From NCBI RefSeq assembly GCF_026283945.1, contig NZ_JAPDPC010000001.1:992001-1056000 (forward strand): 64,000 nucleotides of DNA. The letters are read 5' to 3'. The notes beneath the pieces were generated by a model. The model saw only the letters and a list, made by a program, of their open reading frames with translations, had not been told where the DNA came from and searched no databases. Source of the DNA: Dyella humicola (lineage in GTDB: Bacteria; Pseudomonadota; Gammaproteobacteria; Xanthomonadales; Rhodanobacteraceae). Made by a program: the position numbers and the translations under genes. Below are positions 9,203 to 18,097 of the stretch, piece after piece; position 1 is the stretch's first letter, and every line of letters begins with the position of its first letter.

Positions 9203-9724
9203 TTGCGCGCTGCAGCAGGCATCATCAGCCGCTTCCCCAGACTCTGCTTGCCACTCATGACCCGACGTATCGCTGCCCGCCGCTCGCCCATCCATGGCAA
9301 TGGCGTCTTCGCCGTCGCCCCGATCAAGAAGGGCGAGGAAGTCATCGAGTACAAGGGCACGCTGATGACCCATGCCGAAGCCGATGTGCTTTACGGCGAT
9401 GGCGGGGAAACCGGACACACGTTCCTGTTCACGCTCAACGATGAGTACCTGATCGACGCCAACCGCAAGGGCAATACGGCGCGCTGGATCAACCACAGCT
9501 GCGATCCGAACTGCCAGGCACTGATCGAGGAAAGCGCGAACGGTGATCCGCGCAAGGACCGTGTGCTGATCGAGGCGACCCGCAACATCAAGCCGGGCGA
9601 AGAGCTGACCTACGACTACGGCATCACGCTGGACATGCCGCATACGGCGCGACTGAAGAAGTTGTGGGAGTGTCGCTGCGGCTCGAAGAAGTGCACCGGG
9701 ACATTGCTCAAGTCCAAGCGCTGA
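9203..9724 (+). CDS. SET domain protein-lysine methyltransferase
   Basis: A 173-residue SET-domain protein. It carries the N-terminal S-P-I-H-G-N-G-V-F-A motif, the pseudoknot motif N-H-S-C-D-P-N-C, G-E-E-L-T-Y-D-Y-G, and a post-SET zinc cluster C-R-C-G-S-K-K-C. All residues expected for SAM-dependent lysine methylation appear intact; the target protein is unknown. The frame opens with TTG at 9203, six bases behind a strong GGGAGG. The first ATG is at 9257 and has no Shine-Dalgarno, so TTG is preferred. The stop codon touches the edge of the large inverted repeat. Confidence 0.85.
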   Translation: MRAAAGIISRFPRLCLPLMTRRIAARRSPIHGNGVFAVAPIKKGEEVIEYKGTLMTHAEADVLYGDGGETGHTFLFTLNDEYLIDANRKGNTARWINHSCDPNCQALIEESANGDPRKDRVLIEATRNIKPGEELTYDYGITLDMPHTARLKKLWECRCGSKKCTGTLLKSKR

Positions 9725-9726
9725 GC

Positions 9727-10045
9727 GCCACCCGCTGTTACTCCTTCTCCCCTTTGGGGAGAAGGTTGGGATGAGGGGCGGGTGCATGCTGTCACGCGAC
9801 AACTGAGCGTGGCCGCAAGGTTGCCGCTTACGCAGCGGGCGTTTCGATCGCCTGCCGGCGCTCGAGTCACTTTTCTTTTGCTGGCCCAAAAGAAAAGTAA
9901 CCCAAAGAAAACGGCCTTACGAGCTGGTAGCACTCCGTGGGATAGAAGCGTTGGAAGGTTTGTGCAAGCCAATAGCTGGTCGCCCACGGCGAGACACAGC
10001 GGCTACCCCGCAACGCGCCAAAGCGGTGAGGACTTAAAACAGGCT
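9727..10045 (+). repeat. Left copy of a roughly 320-bp head-to-head repeat
   Basis: This arm begins with a C-T-C-C-T-T-C-T-C-C-C-C hairpin, continues through GCGACAACTGAGCG and CTTACGCAGCGGGCG, and includes an AT-rich core around 9885-9925 with TTTTGCTGGCCC. It then reaches GGCTACCCCGCAACGCGCC. The same order of blocks recurs in reverse complement at 10105-10427. It holds several short open frames but no convincing gene. Edges were judged by eye and are approximate. Confidence 0.85.
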
Positions 10046-10104
10046 CGGCAGACGGTCGAAACGCTTTTGGGACCCGACCGCCGATTCGGCCACCCCACCA
10101 CTCC

Positions 10105-10427
10105 ACCACCCGAGCTTTAAGCCCTCTACGCCTCGGCGCGTTGCGGGGTAGCCGCGGTGTGTCGGCCGTGGGCCGCCACTCATTCGGCTGGCCACGCCCT
10201 TCAGGCTCGTATCCCGCGTAATGCTATGAGCTCTCAAGGCCATTTTCTTTGGGTTACTTTTATTTTGGGCCAGCAAAAGAAAAGTGACCCGGACCGCGGC
10301 AGCGGTTCGGAACGCCCGCTGCGTAAGCGGCAAGCTGGCGACACCGCCCAGTTGTCGCGTAAATGCGAGCACCCGCCCCTCACCCCAACATCCTCCCCAT
10401 AGGGGGGAAGGAGTAAGAGCGGGTGGC
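10105..10427 (-). repeat. Right, inverted copy of the roughly 320-bp repeat
   Basis: Read on the minus strand this copy matches 9727-10045 block by block: the pyrimidine hairpin, GGGGCGGGTGC, CGCGACAACTGGGCG, CTTACGCAGCGGGCG, the AT-rich core with TTTTGCTGGCCC, and GGCTACCCCGCAACGCGCC. About 60 unmatched bases separate the arms near 10075. Together the copies fill nearly all of the 790-base gap between the SET gene and the GreA/GreB-family gene. Confidence 0.85.
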
Positions 10428-10516
10428 TCGGCGCTTGAGCGAGCGGCCGAAGCGTTCCGTGGATTGGGCTAGACACCCATGGTGACTTTCATCGGGCAGA
10501 CAGCGCGAAACCCAGA

Positions 10517-11020
10517 TCACCCATCCGCGGGATAACCGATCCCCACCACCTCCACCGTGAGATCACCCGCCGGTCGGTGCCACACCACTTCATCGCCGAC
10601 ACGCGCCCCCAACAGCGCCGTGGCCAGTGGCGATACATAGCTGACCAGTCCGTGCTCCACATCGGCTTCGTCCTCGCCTACGAGGCGGTAACGAGCGTGA
10701 CCTTCGTCGCTGTCGACGATGACTTCGGCGCCGAAAGCGACGCGGTCGCGGGGCTGTTGCAACAAATCCACTTCGATGGCGCTGCCGACGCGCGCGGTAA
10801 GCCAACGCACGTCGCGCTCGACCGCGGCAAGCTCGCTTTGCACCGACAGCAAGTCGCTGTTGGCACGCAGCGCATCGCGGTGCTCGCGCGCAGCGATCAT
10901 GCGCGCACGCAATTGTTCCAGCCCGCGCGGCGTTACGTAATTGGGATGTTCGCTCAGCGGGATATCCGGCAGTCGTTCGCCGACGGTCTCGTCCGCATCC
11001 TTCACAAAGGCGCGACTCAT
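10517..11020 (-). CDS. GreA/GreB family transcription elongation factor
   Basis: A 167-residue member of the GreA/GreB family, whose members enter the RNA polymerase secondary channel to rescue stalled complexes. The N-terminal part begins MSRAFVK, includes N-Y-V-T-P-R-G, and forms a long helical hairpin (about 40-85). The C-terminal part has the FKBP-like segment ending W-H-R-P-A-G-D. The start at 11020 has GGAGG six bases upstream; the frame runs 11 codons further without support. It lies 137 bases downstream of the EF-G-like gene on the same strand. Which Gre subtype it is remains open. Confidence 0.85.
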   Translation of the reverse strand: MSRAFVKDADETVGERLPDIPLSEHPNYVTPRGLEQLRARMIAAREHRDALRANSDLLSVQSELAAVERDVRWLTARVGSAIEVDLLQQPRDRVAFGAEVIVDSDEGHARYRLVGEDEADVEHGLVSYVSPLATALLGARVGDEVVWHRPAGDLTVEVVGIGYPADG

Positions 11021-11157
11021 CTCATGCCTCCAGCGCCGGGTGCGCCGGCGCATGCTCTATTCATTGACATGGCGGCGATACCGCCGCGCATCAAGCGCCA
11101 TGCAGGCCTCGGCGACGTGCGCGGCTGGTGCCGGGCACGTCATCGACCCGCAGCGAA

Positions 11158-13197
11158 TCAGTCGTCTTCCACGTGCGGCTTCCAGGCCTCGGTGAGCTGT
11201 TTCTGTACCGGTGGCGGCACCGGTTCGTAGTGGCTCAGGTCCAGGCTGTAGCGGCCGCGGCCGCCAGTCATGGCCTTTAGCTCGGTGGGGTAGTCGGTGA
11301 GTTCGGCGAGCGGCGCCTGTGCCTTGATGACCAGTTCGCCGCCGCGCAGCGAATCGGTGCCAAGGATGCGTGCACGTTTGCCGGCGAGGCCGCCGGTCAC
11401 GTCACCCACACTGGCTTCGGGAATCGCCACTTCGACGTCCACGATGGGCTCGAGCACGATCGGGCGCGCCTTGCCCACGGCATCGAGGAACGCTTTCTTT
11501 CCCGCACTGACGAAGGCCACTTCTTTCGAGTCCACCGGATGGTACTTGCCGTCGTACACCGTCACGCGCAGATCCTGGAGCGGGAAGCCGGCGACGGCGC
11601 CGTTTTCCAGTGCCTGGCGCACACCTTTCTCGATGGCGGGCAGAAACTGGCCGGGAATGACGCCGCCTTTGACCGCATCCACAAATTCGAAGCCCGCACC
11701 GCGATCCAGCGGTTCCACGCGCAGGAATACTTCACCGAACTGACCCGCACCACCGGTCTGCTTCTTGTGGCGGTGATGGCCTTCCGCGTGGCCGGCAATC
11801 GTTTCGCGATAGGCGATGCGTGGCGGGTGGGTGGTGACCTCCACGCCATAGCGTTCCTTCATGCGTTCGAGCATCACTTTCAGATGCAGGTCGGATAGAC
11901 CGCGCACCACGGTCTCGTTGAGTTCCTTGTGATGTTCCACGCGGAAGCAGGGGTCTTCTTCCGCCAGCCGCACGAGTGCCTGCGACAACTTTTGCTCCTG
12001 CCCCTTGTGCCTGGGTTCCAGCGCAAGCCCGAACATCGGTTGTGGGAACTGCATCGGCGAGAGATGGATGCTGTCTTCGTCGTGGGAGTCGTGCAGCACG
12101 GCGTCGAAGTGAATTTCCTCCACCTTGGCGATCGCGGCGATATCGCCGGGAATCGCCCGATCGATTTCTTCATGCGTCTTGCCGCGCAAGCGGAACAGGT
12201 GTCCGACCTTGAACGGCTTCTTGTTGTCGTCAATGAATAACTGGGTGTCGCGACGAATCGTGCCCTGCCACACGCGGAACACGCCGAGCTTGCCGACGAA
12301 GGGGTCATTGACGATCTTGAATACGTCAGCGATCACGTGCTGTGCGGGATCGGCATTGACCGTGATGCGTTCGCCTTCGCCGTTGACGAAGGGTGGTGGA
12401 TTGCCTTCGGCGGGGTTTGGCAGTAGTCGCTCGGCGACTTCGAGAAACTCCTTCACGCCAACGCCCGTACGTGCACTGACGAAACAGATCGGAATCAGGT
12501 GGCCTTCACGCAGACATTGTTCAAAAGCGTCGTGCAGTTCCTGTGGGCTGAGGTCACCTTCACCCGAATCGAGGTAGTGCCCCATCACCGCTTCGTTGAT
12601 CTCCACCACCTGATCGAGAATGCGCTGGTGCGCTTCGGCCAGGGAGGAGAAATCCGTCGTGCCCTTGTCGTGGAAGAAACAATCAAGCACCTGTTTGCCG
12701 CCAAGGCATGGCAGGTTCACCGGCAGGCATTGCGTGCCGAATTCCTCGCGCAATGCGTCGACCAGTGCGCCGAGTTTGGCACCCTCGAAGTCGATCTTGT
12801 TGACGACGATGACACGCGCAAGGCGACGTTGCGCGGCGCGCTCCATCATGCGGCGCGTGCCGTATTCGATGCCGTTGATGGCGTTGACCACGACCGCGAT
12901 CGTTTCGGCCGCTGCAAACGAGGAAAGCGTCGGTCCGCGGAAGTCCGTATAGCCAGCCGTGTCGATCAGGTTGATGTGGCTGCCGCCGTAGGGAATGCTG
13001 GCGATGGCGCTGTCAATGGAATGCCCGCGCGCCTTTTCCTGACTGTCCGTATCCGACTGCGTGGTGCCTTTATCTACCGAGCCCTGCGCCTGGATCACGC
13101 CGCCGGCATGGAGCAAGGCTTCGAACAGGCTGGTCTTGCCGGCACCAGCATGGCCGGTTAATGCGATGTTGCGGATATTTTCCGTGTTGTACGACAC
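11158..13197 (-). CDS. EF-G-like translational GTPase
   Basis: A 679-residue translation-factor GTPase with all five EF-G domains by length. The P-loop is G-H-A-G-A-G-K-T-S at 15-23, with D-T-A-G-Y from 79 and the base-specificity motif N-K-I-D near 132-135. The canonical EF-G P-loop reads A-H-x-D-A-G-K-T-T, so this resembles the second, divergent EF-G seen in many bacteria rather than the main fusA, which would normally lie in the str operon. It starts with GTG at 13197, seven bases after AAGGAGGG; the ATG-less extension upstream is rejected. The cellular role of such paralogues is not settled. Confidence 0.88.
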   Translation of the reverse strand: MSYNTENIRNIALTGHAGAGKTSLFEALLHAGGVIQAQGSVDKGTTQSDTDSQEKARGHSIDSAIASIPYGGSHINLIDTAGYTDFRGPTLSSFAAAETIAVVVNAINGIEYGTRRMMERAAQRRLARVIVVNKIDFEGAKLGALVDALREEFGTQCLPVNLPCLGGKQVLDCFFHDKGTTDFSSLAEAHQRILDQVVEINEAVMGHYLDSGEGDLSPQELHDAFEQCLREGHLIPICFVSARTGVGVKEFLEVAERLLPNPAEGNPPPFVNGEGERITVNADPAQHVIADVFKIVNDPFVGKLGVFRVWQGTIRRDTQLFIDDNKKPFKVGHLFRLRGKTHEEIDRAIPGDIAAIAKVEEIHFDAVLHDSHDEDSIHLSPMQFPQPMFGLALEPRHKGQEQKLSQALVRLAEEDPCFRVEHHKELNETVVRGLSDLHLKVMLERMKERYGVEVTTHPPRIAYRETIAGHAEGHHRHKKQTGGAGQFGEVFLRVEPLDRGAGFEFVDAVKGGVIPGQFLPAIEKGVRQALENGAVAGFPLQDLRVTVYDGKYHPVDSKEVAFVSAGKKAFLDAVGKARPIVLEPIVDVEVAIPEASVGDVTGGLAGKRARILGTDSLRGGELVIKAQAPLAELTDYPTELKAMTGGRGRYSLDLSHYEPVPPPVQKQLTEAWKPHVEDD

Positions 13198-13370
13198 GAT
13201 GCGACCCTCCTTTGCAGGGCGCGGGGTCGTGCCGACGATGACCTGCGGCGCCGCACGAAGCCGCACGAGCGACTGACGATGGCGGGCCGTCATGGTCGTC
13301 CGGGCGTTCGGGACGCGGGGGCGGTCATGGCGGGTACGGTGGTGGGAACCGTTTGCATAGCCTTGAGCCA

Positions 13371-14501
13371 ATGTCGCGCCGGGTCAAGTTGCACTGCGGG
13401 GCAGGGAACCCAGGCACTGGCTCGCTGTCAGCATCAGTCTCCCCCCTCGCGTGGCCTGAAGGATGCAGGCGGCGCAGTTTTCTCTATGAAAGACGGAAGG
13501 GACTCGTCATCGAGCATACCGAGCAGGTCGAACATCATCGCTGGACGTCGCCCGATCCCCTGAAACGCGGGCTGGCGCCACTCGATGGCCCCACCCGCGC
13601 ACTGTTGCACCAGTTGCGCTGGCGCAAGGCGCCGCCAAACCGGCGACGCCAAGGGTTGGCCTTGGGCATCGTGTTGCTGCTGCATATCTTGTTCGGGCTA
13701 CTTACCTGGCACGAGATGCGCTTGCGCAACCTGTCTGCGGTGGCTTATCGGCGCGACCACGCCCTGCAGGTTCGCCTGATCCCCCGCGCGGCCATTCGTC
13801 CTAGTGCCGAGATCGCCCCGCTGGCGCTGCCGCCCCCGCCGGCCCCGGTCGTCGCCATGCCGCATGAAGTCGTGAAGCCACCGGCGGTGCACGAGGCGCC
13901 CGCGAAGAACGCGATGACCGTGAGCCCCCCCGCGGCCGCGCCGGCACCCGCACCGACGCCTCAGCCATACGAAGGGTCGGGGCAGCAGGCGTTGCCGTCC
14001 GCCAGCAGCGCAGCCCCCGCCGCGGCACCCGGCTACGTGCAGCGGATGCCCCAAGGCGATGCCAAGGTGATGCAGCACGACAGCCCCATCACCTACAAAC
14101 CGACTCGCTTCGAGGAGGGTTTTTCACATGGCGGCAGCAGCGTCGACGATGCGTTGCAGCGTGCCGTGGACAGCACGACGGTGAAGAAGACCTTTCACAT
14201 TGCGCCGGGCGTGCGCATCCATTGCGCGATCTCGTTCGCTGCGCTGGCGGGTGGCTGTGGGGGTGATCCGCCGCCGCCACCGTCGTCGAAGAGTGGCGAT
14301 ATGCGCCTGAACATGGCGCCCGCCAACGCATTGACGCCGGGTGCGTCGGCTCCGCCTGCGCCCAGCATTGACGAGTGCATTGCGATCTACCGTGCCGACA
14401 AGCCTCTGCCGCACGGCTGCCCAGTCGATACGCCGACGCGTTCGGTCGATGCCGAACTGCGGGAACGTGCCGCGCACCCGGGGGACCAAAACGGCGGATA
14501 G
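13371..14501 (+). CDS. Tandem TonB-topology protein A with unrecognised C-terminal domain
   Basis: About 376 residues: a basic cytoplasmic region, one membrane helix (about 95-113), an ALQVRLI strand, a Pro/Ala-rich periplasmic linker (150-225) and a C-terminal domain from about 228. That domain has T-R-F-E, a D-x-A-L-x-x-A-V segment, T-F-H, G-V-R-x-x-C and a G-C-G-G-D-P-P-P motif, with cysteines at 285, 296, 336 and 350. The layout is that of TonB, but the TonB C-terminal fold is absent. The same domain ends the next gene. The N-terminus is uncertain: TTG at 13353 and 13389 are alternatives. I do not recognise the family. Confidence 0.7.
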   Translation: MSRRVKLHCGAGNPGTGSLSASVSPLAWPEGCRRRSFLYERRKGLVIEHTEQVEHHRWTSPDPLKRGLAPLDGPTRALLHQLRWRKAPPNRRRQGLALGIVLLLHILFGLLTWHEMRLRNLSAVAYRRDHALQVRLIPRAAIRPSAEIAPLALPPPPAPVVAMPHEVVKPPAVHEAPAKNAMTVSPPAAAPAPAPTPQPYEGSGQQALPSASSAAPAAAPGYVQRMPQGDAKVMQHDSPITYKPTRFEEGFSHGGSSVDDALQRAVDSTTVKKTFHIAPGVRIHCAISFAALAGGCGGDPPPPPSSKSGDMRLNMAPANALTPGASAPPAPSIDECIAIYRADKPLPHGCPVDTPTRSVDAELRERAAHPGDQNGG

Positions 14502-14563
14502 CCAGTCGCCGGCGCTGTGCGGGGGCTTCTCAGATAGCCCGGGTCGCCGGCTACACTTGCCCC

Positions 14564-16489
14564 ATGGACAGGGAATCCTCCGCCCGGCTGACTGTGTCGC
14601 TTCCGTCGCCCAAGTCAGCGGCGGAGGGCGGTGCCGTGTATCGCCGGCGGCGAGCCGAGCGACCGCGCGATCGCTGGTTGCGCATCCTGGCTCTGGTCGG
14701 GACGCTCGCCGTCCATCTGGTGTTTCTGGTCGGTGTGATCCTAGGCCCGGCTTATGAGCAGGAAGAGCCCAACGAAGAATCCACCGCGGCGCTGCAAGTC
14801 CGGCTGATCGAGAAAAAGCAGGAAGAACCTCCACCGCCACCACCTGTACGTGGCACGCCGCCCAGGCAGGTAGGGCCGATCCATCGTGGCAATGCGACGA
14901 ACGCGCCGCGCACGGTGAAGCACAGCACGCCGGCAACGCGCACCGACAACGACATCTCGCCCGTACCCGTGCCCGCGCTGGAGGCGCCGGTGATCGCCAC
15001 GGCAGCGAAGCCGACCGCGCCAAAGCCGGAAATCACGGCCGCACCGTTGCCGCCGGTCACCGTACCCAAGCCGGCAGCCACGAAAGAGTTGCAGCCGGTG
15101 CCGACGGCGGCCCAGCCACCGCAAGTCGCCCTGGAGACACCGCCCGTGTCGCAGCCGGTGCCACCGAAGTTCCAGCCCGAGCCCGTGCGCAAGCCCCAGC
15201 TGGAAGGCAACGAGCCGGTACCGCCACCGGCATCGCTGGCGATACCCGAGATCCCGCCGCAATCGGCGCCCGTCGTGGAGGCGCCCACCATCGCCATGGA
15301 AAAGGCTGCGCCGGTAAATACACCGCCCAGCGTGGCGGCCGTGGCACGGCCGGAGCAGCCTGCTGCGCCGCCAGAGCCGGAGATGCAGGCCGTGCCGTTA
15401 CCTGCGCAGCCCGCACCTACGGTCAACCTGCAGCCTGAACCCAGTACCGTGACGCCGGTGGTGTCGCGCGAGCATCCGCAGATCCAGGCGCCCGCCATAC
15501 AGGTGGCGGAACCCGAACTCGAGGCGGTTCCGCTGCCGCCGAATCCGCAGCCGAGCCTGGAACGCCCGCAGGCGCCGCGTCTGGAGACTGCAGCGCCCAA
15601 GGCGATCGCGCTGGAGAACACGCCGACGATCGAGCGGCCGCAGATCTCCGCCGAGCAACCCCCACAGGCGGCACCGAGCCCGTCAAGCGCGGCTCCCGCC
15701 TCGACCCCCTCGGCGGCGCCAGCACCCAGCGCGGCGGCCGCCCAGGAAAGCGCTGCCAGCAGTGAGAGCAGCAAGTCGGCGGGTGAGCAGGGCGCCAGCC
15801 GTGCGCCCAATGCCACGCCACAAGGCAGTAACGCGGGAGCGCCCGGACAGCCCAGTGGCGTGAACCAGTCACCCGCGGTGGCCGGCAAGAATGGATTGAA
15901 TCTGTCCGTGCCCCCTGGTCAGGGCAATGGACAAGGACAGCAAGGTGAGCACGAGTCCGCTGGACCCACGGGCACCTATGTCCAGCTCAAGCCACACGGC
16001 AATACCGAAATCATGTCGCACGGCACGCCCAATATTGGCTACCAGGCGACGCGCTTCGAGAAGGACTGGACGCCGGAGGGTGAGAGCTCGATCGATACGG
16101 CGCTTCGCCATGCGGTGGAGAAAACCACCATGCGGCATACCTTCCACCTGCCGCGTGGCGTACGTGTCGAGTGCGTGGTGATGCCGTTGTTCCCGATGGC
16201 CCTGTTCGGCTGCGGCAATGGCGATCCGCCGCCGAAGCCGGTGGACGACGTGGTCTACGAGCGGATGAAGCTTGCGCCAAGCAATCCGCTGGTAACGCCG
16301 GCACCGGCAGCCACTCAGGCCTCACCGGTGATGGCTACGGCCAAGCTGGACAACAGCGCGCAGTGCGCCGCGGCGCATGTGGGCGGCGGACCGCTGCCGC
16401 CAGGGTGCGCAGCTGATCCGCCTGCTGTGAATTCGGTGCCGGCGCGGGCGGGCAGTACATGGGTGCCCGCGAGTGATCAGTTTCACTGA
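14564..16489 (+). CDS. Tandem TonB-topology protein B with long proline-rich linker
   Basis: A 641-residue relative of the preceding protein. One membrane helix (40-61) is followed by an ALQVRLI strand, then about 400 residues rich in Pro, Ala, Glu and Val. The C-terminal domain (from about 477) matches protein A: T-R-F-E, S-S-I-D-x-A-L-x-x-A-V, T-F-H, G-V-R-V-E-C (Cys 537), G-C-G-N-G-D-P-P-P (Cys 550) and a final P-L-P-P-G-C. All four cysteines of protein A are matched. The ATG at 14564 was chosen because the upstream frame overlaps the previous gene. The linker could span the periplasm. No partner gene is adjacent and the function is unknown. Confidence 0.75.
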   Translation: MDRESSARLTVSLPSPKSAAEGGAVYRRRRAERPRDRWLRILALVGTLAVHLVFLVGVILGPAYEQEEPNEESTAALQVRLIEKKQEEPPPPPPVRGTPPRQVGPIHRGNATNAPRTVKHSTPATRTDNDISPVPVPALEAPVIATAAKPTAPKPEITAAPLPPVTVPKPAATKELQPVPTAAQPPQVALETPPVSQPVPPKFQPEPVRKPQLEGNEPVPPPASLAIPEIPPQSAPVVEAPTIAMEKAAPVNTPPSVAAVARPEQPAAPPEPEMQAVPLPAQPAPTVNLQPEPSTVTPVVSREHPQIQAPAIQVAEPELEAVPLPPNPQPSLERPQAPRLETAAPKAIALENTPTIERPQISAEQPPQAAPSPSSAAPASTPSAAPAPSAAAAQESAASSESSKSAGEQGASRAPNATPQGSNAGAPGQPSGVNQSPAVAGKNGLNLSVPPGQGNGQGQQGEHESAGPTGTYVQLKPHGNTEIMSHGTPNIGYQATRFEKDWTPEGESSIDTALRHAVEKTTMRHTFHLPRGVRVECVVMPLFPMALFGCGNGDPPPKPVDDVVYERMKLAPSNPLVTPAPAATQASPVMATAKLDNSAQCAAAHVGGGPLPPGCAADPPAVNSVPARAGSTWVPASDQFH

Positions 16490-16756
16490 GGTGATGGTGG
16501 TCGTTTGGCGGGATGCTGATGCATCACGATGTTGTTCATCGTCACGGCGACGCACAGTCGCTTTCGATCGTCATCTCCGCTCGAAGTCGTGCGGCTGTTG
16601 AGCGCCGTCGGCATGATGAAGCGAAATGCGGATCAAAAGCGTCGCAACCCTAACAATGGCCATCCAAATCAGTTTTACTAGCCGCATGCCCATGGCCACA
16701 CCGACATCGCCCCTACCCATGCCAAGCCCTGAACATTCCATGCGATTCCTCGCGCG

Positions 16757-18031
16757 ATGACGCCGTCCGTCGTCGTTACGTCGCTTGCCATGGCGCCACT
16801 GAATACGCGCATTGCCTTCCTGCTGGAGCTGGCGCGCCGTCTTCATCAGTACGGTACGGCTGCGCCGCGCCTGGAGGGGGCCATTGCCGGTTCGGCGCAG
16901 CGGCTTGGGCTGGTTGCCGATGTGTGGTCCAGTCCGACCGCCATCATCATCTCGTTTACCGATCTGGCGCAGAGCGAGCAGGATGTGGCCCAGGTCACGC
17001 AGGTGATGCGGTTGGCGCCGGGTGATGTGAACCTGGCGCGCCTGTGTGATGCCGACGCCATCGCCGACAAGGTGATCGCCGGTGACATGGAATTGCGCGA
17101 GGGGTTTCGACTTCTGCGGGATCTGGGGCGGCCGGAGACGCGTCGCGCGCAGGCCGGCGTGATCGCCAGCTATGGCCTGGCGGCGGCCACCGTCGTGGCC
17201 TTGCTGCTCCACAGTTCATGGGCGGATCTGATTGCGGCGGCGTTTATCGGTCTCATCATCGGCGTCATTACCGTGCTGTCGGCGACGCGACCTCGTTTGG
17301 CTGTTGCGGGCGAGGCGATCAGCGCCATGGTGGCCACCGTCATTGCCATCATGGTCAGCCAGTTCATCGTGCCGCTGGCGATCAAGTCAGTGATCCTGGC
17401 GGGCTTGATCGTTTTGATGCCAGGCATGGCGCTCACCACGGCCGTGCGTGAAATATCCAGTCAGCACCTGGTGGCCGGTGTGGCGCGCATGGGCGGCGCC
17501 ATTGCAACGCTGATCAAGCTGACCTTCGGTACCGTGGCGGGCACCCAGCTGTGCAGCGCTTTCGGTGTTGTGGGGCGCGACTACGCCCTGCCACCATTGC
17601 CGTCCTGGACGGATTACCCGGCCCTGTTGATGGGCGCCTTTGCGTTTGCCATTTCGTTTCGCGCGGCGCGGCGGGACTGGCTGGTAGTGATGGCGGCCGT
17701 GGTGCTCGGTTATCTGGTGACGCGCTGGGGCGGTGCTTTTGGGGGAAATATCCCCGCTGCGCCATTCGGCGTATTCCTGGGTGGCTTGACGCTTAGCAGT
17801 CTGGCCAATCTCTACGCGCGCTTCGTGCATCGCCCGGGCGCGATCATTCGTGAACCCGGCATTATCTTGCTGGTGCCAGGCAGTGTCGGCTACCGCAGCG
17901 CATCCTATTTGCTGGAGCGTGACACCAGCCTGGGTATGGATACGACCATGCTGCTGATTACCTTGTTGATTGCACTGGTGGCGGGGTTGTTGTTTGGAGA
18001 TCTTTTGATCGCTCCGCGTCGTTCACTCTGA
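16757..18031 (+). CDS. Threonine/serine exporter ThrE family protein
   Basis: A 424-residue integral membrane protein. The N-terminal cytosolic domain (about 1-135, the old DUF1212) contains the A-x-R-L-E-G-A-I and S-P-T-A-I-I-I-S-F segments. Two sets of membrane helices follow, matching ThrE proteins in which both halves are fused. ThrE exports threonine and serine in Corynebacterium; transport is inferred here. The ATG at 16757 is used and a second lies at 16790. The 267-base stretch before it holds nothing I can identify. Confidence 0.82.
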   Translation: MTPSVVVTSLAMAPLNTRIAFLLELARRLHQYGTAAPRLEGAIAGSAQRLGLVADVWSSPTAIIISFTDLAQSEQDVAQVTQVMRLAPGDVNLARLCDADAIADKVIAGDMELREGFRLLRDLGRPETRRAQAGVIASYGLAAATVVALLLHSSWADLIAAAFIGLIIGVITVLSATRPRLAVAGEAISAMVATVIAIMVSQFIVPLAIKSVILAGLIVLMPGMALTTAVREISSQHLVAGVARMGGAIATLIKLTFGTVAGTQLCSAFGVVGRDYALPPLPSWTDYPALLMGAFAFAISFRAARRDWLVVMAAVVLGYLVTRWGGAFGGNIPAAPFGVFLGGLTLSSLANLYARFVHRPGAIIREPGIILLVPGSVGYRSASYLLERDTSLGMDTTMLLITLLIALVAGLLFGDLLIAPRRSL

Positions 18032-18046
18032 ATAGCCCACGGAAAT

Positions 18047-18075
18047 AAAAAACGCCGGCGCTAGGCCGGCGTTTT
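18047..18075. terminator. Bidirectional terminator between the ThrE-family and H-NS-family genes
   Basis: A perfect stem AAAACGCCGGC against GCCGGCGTTTT with loop GCTAG. The A-run before and T-run after make it a good intrinsic terminator for both convergent genes. Confidence 0.85.
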
Positions 18076-18097
18076 CATTATCGGGAACCTGCGGCGA

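Noticed and set aside
9616-10402. Several 80-125 residue frames inside the inverted repeat region
   Set aside because: They overlap on both strands, share fragments only because the DNA repeats, and lack ribosome binding sites.
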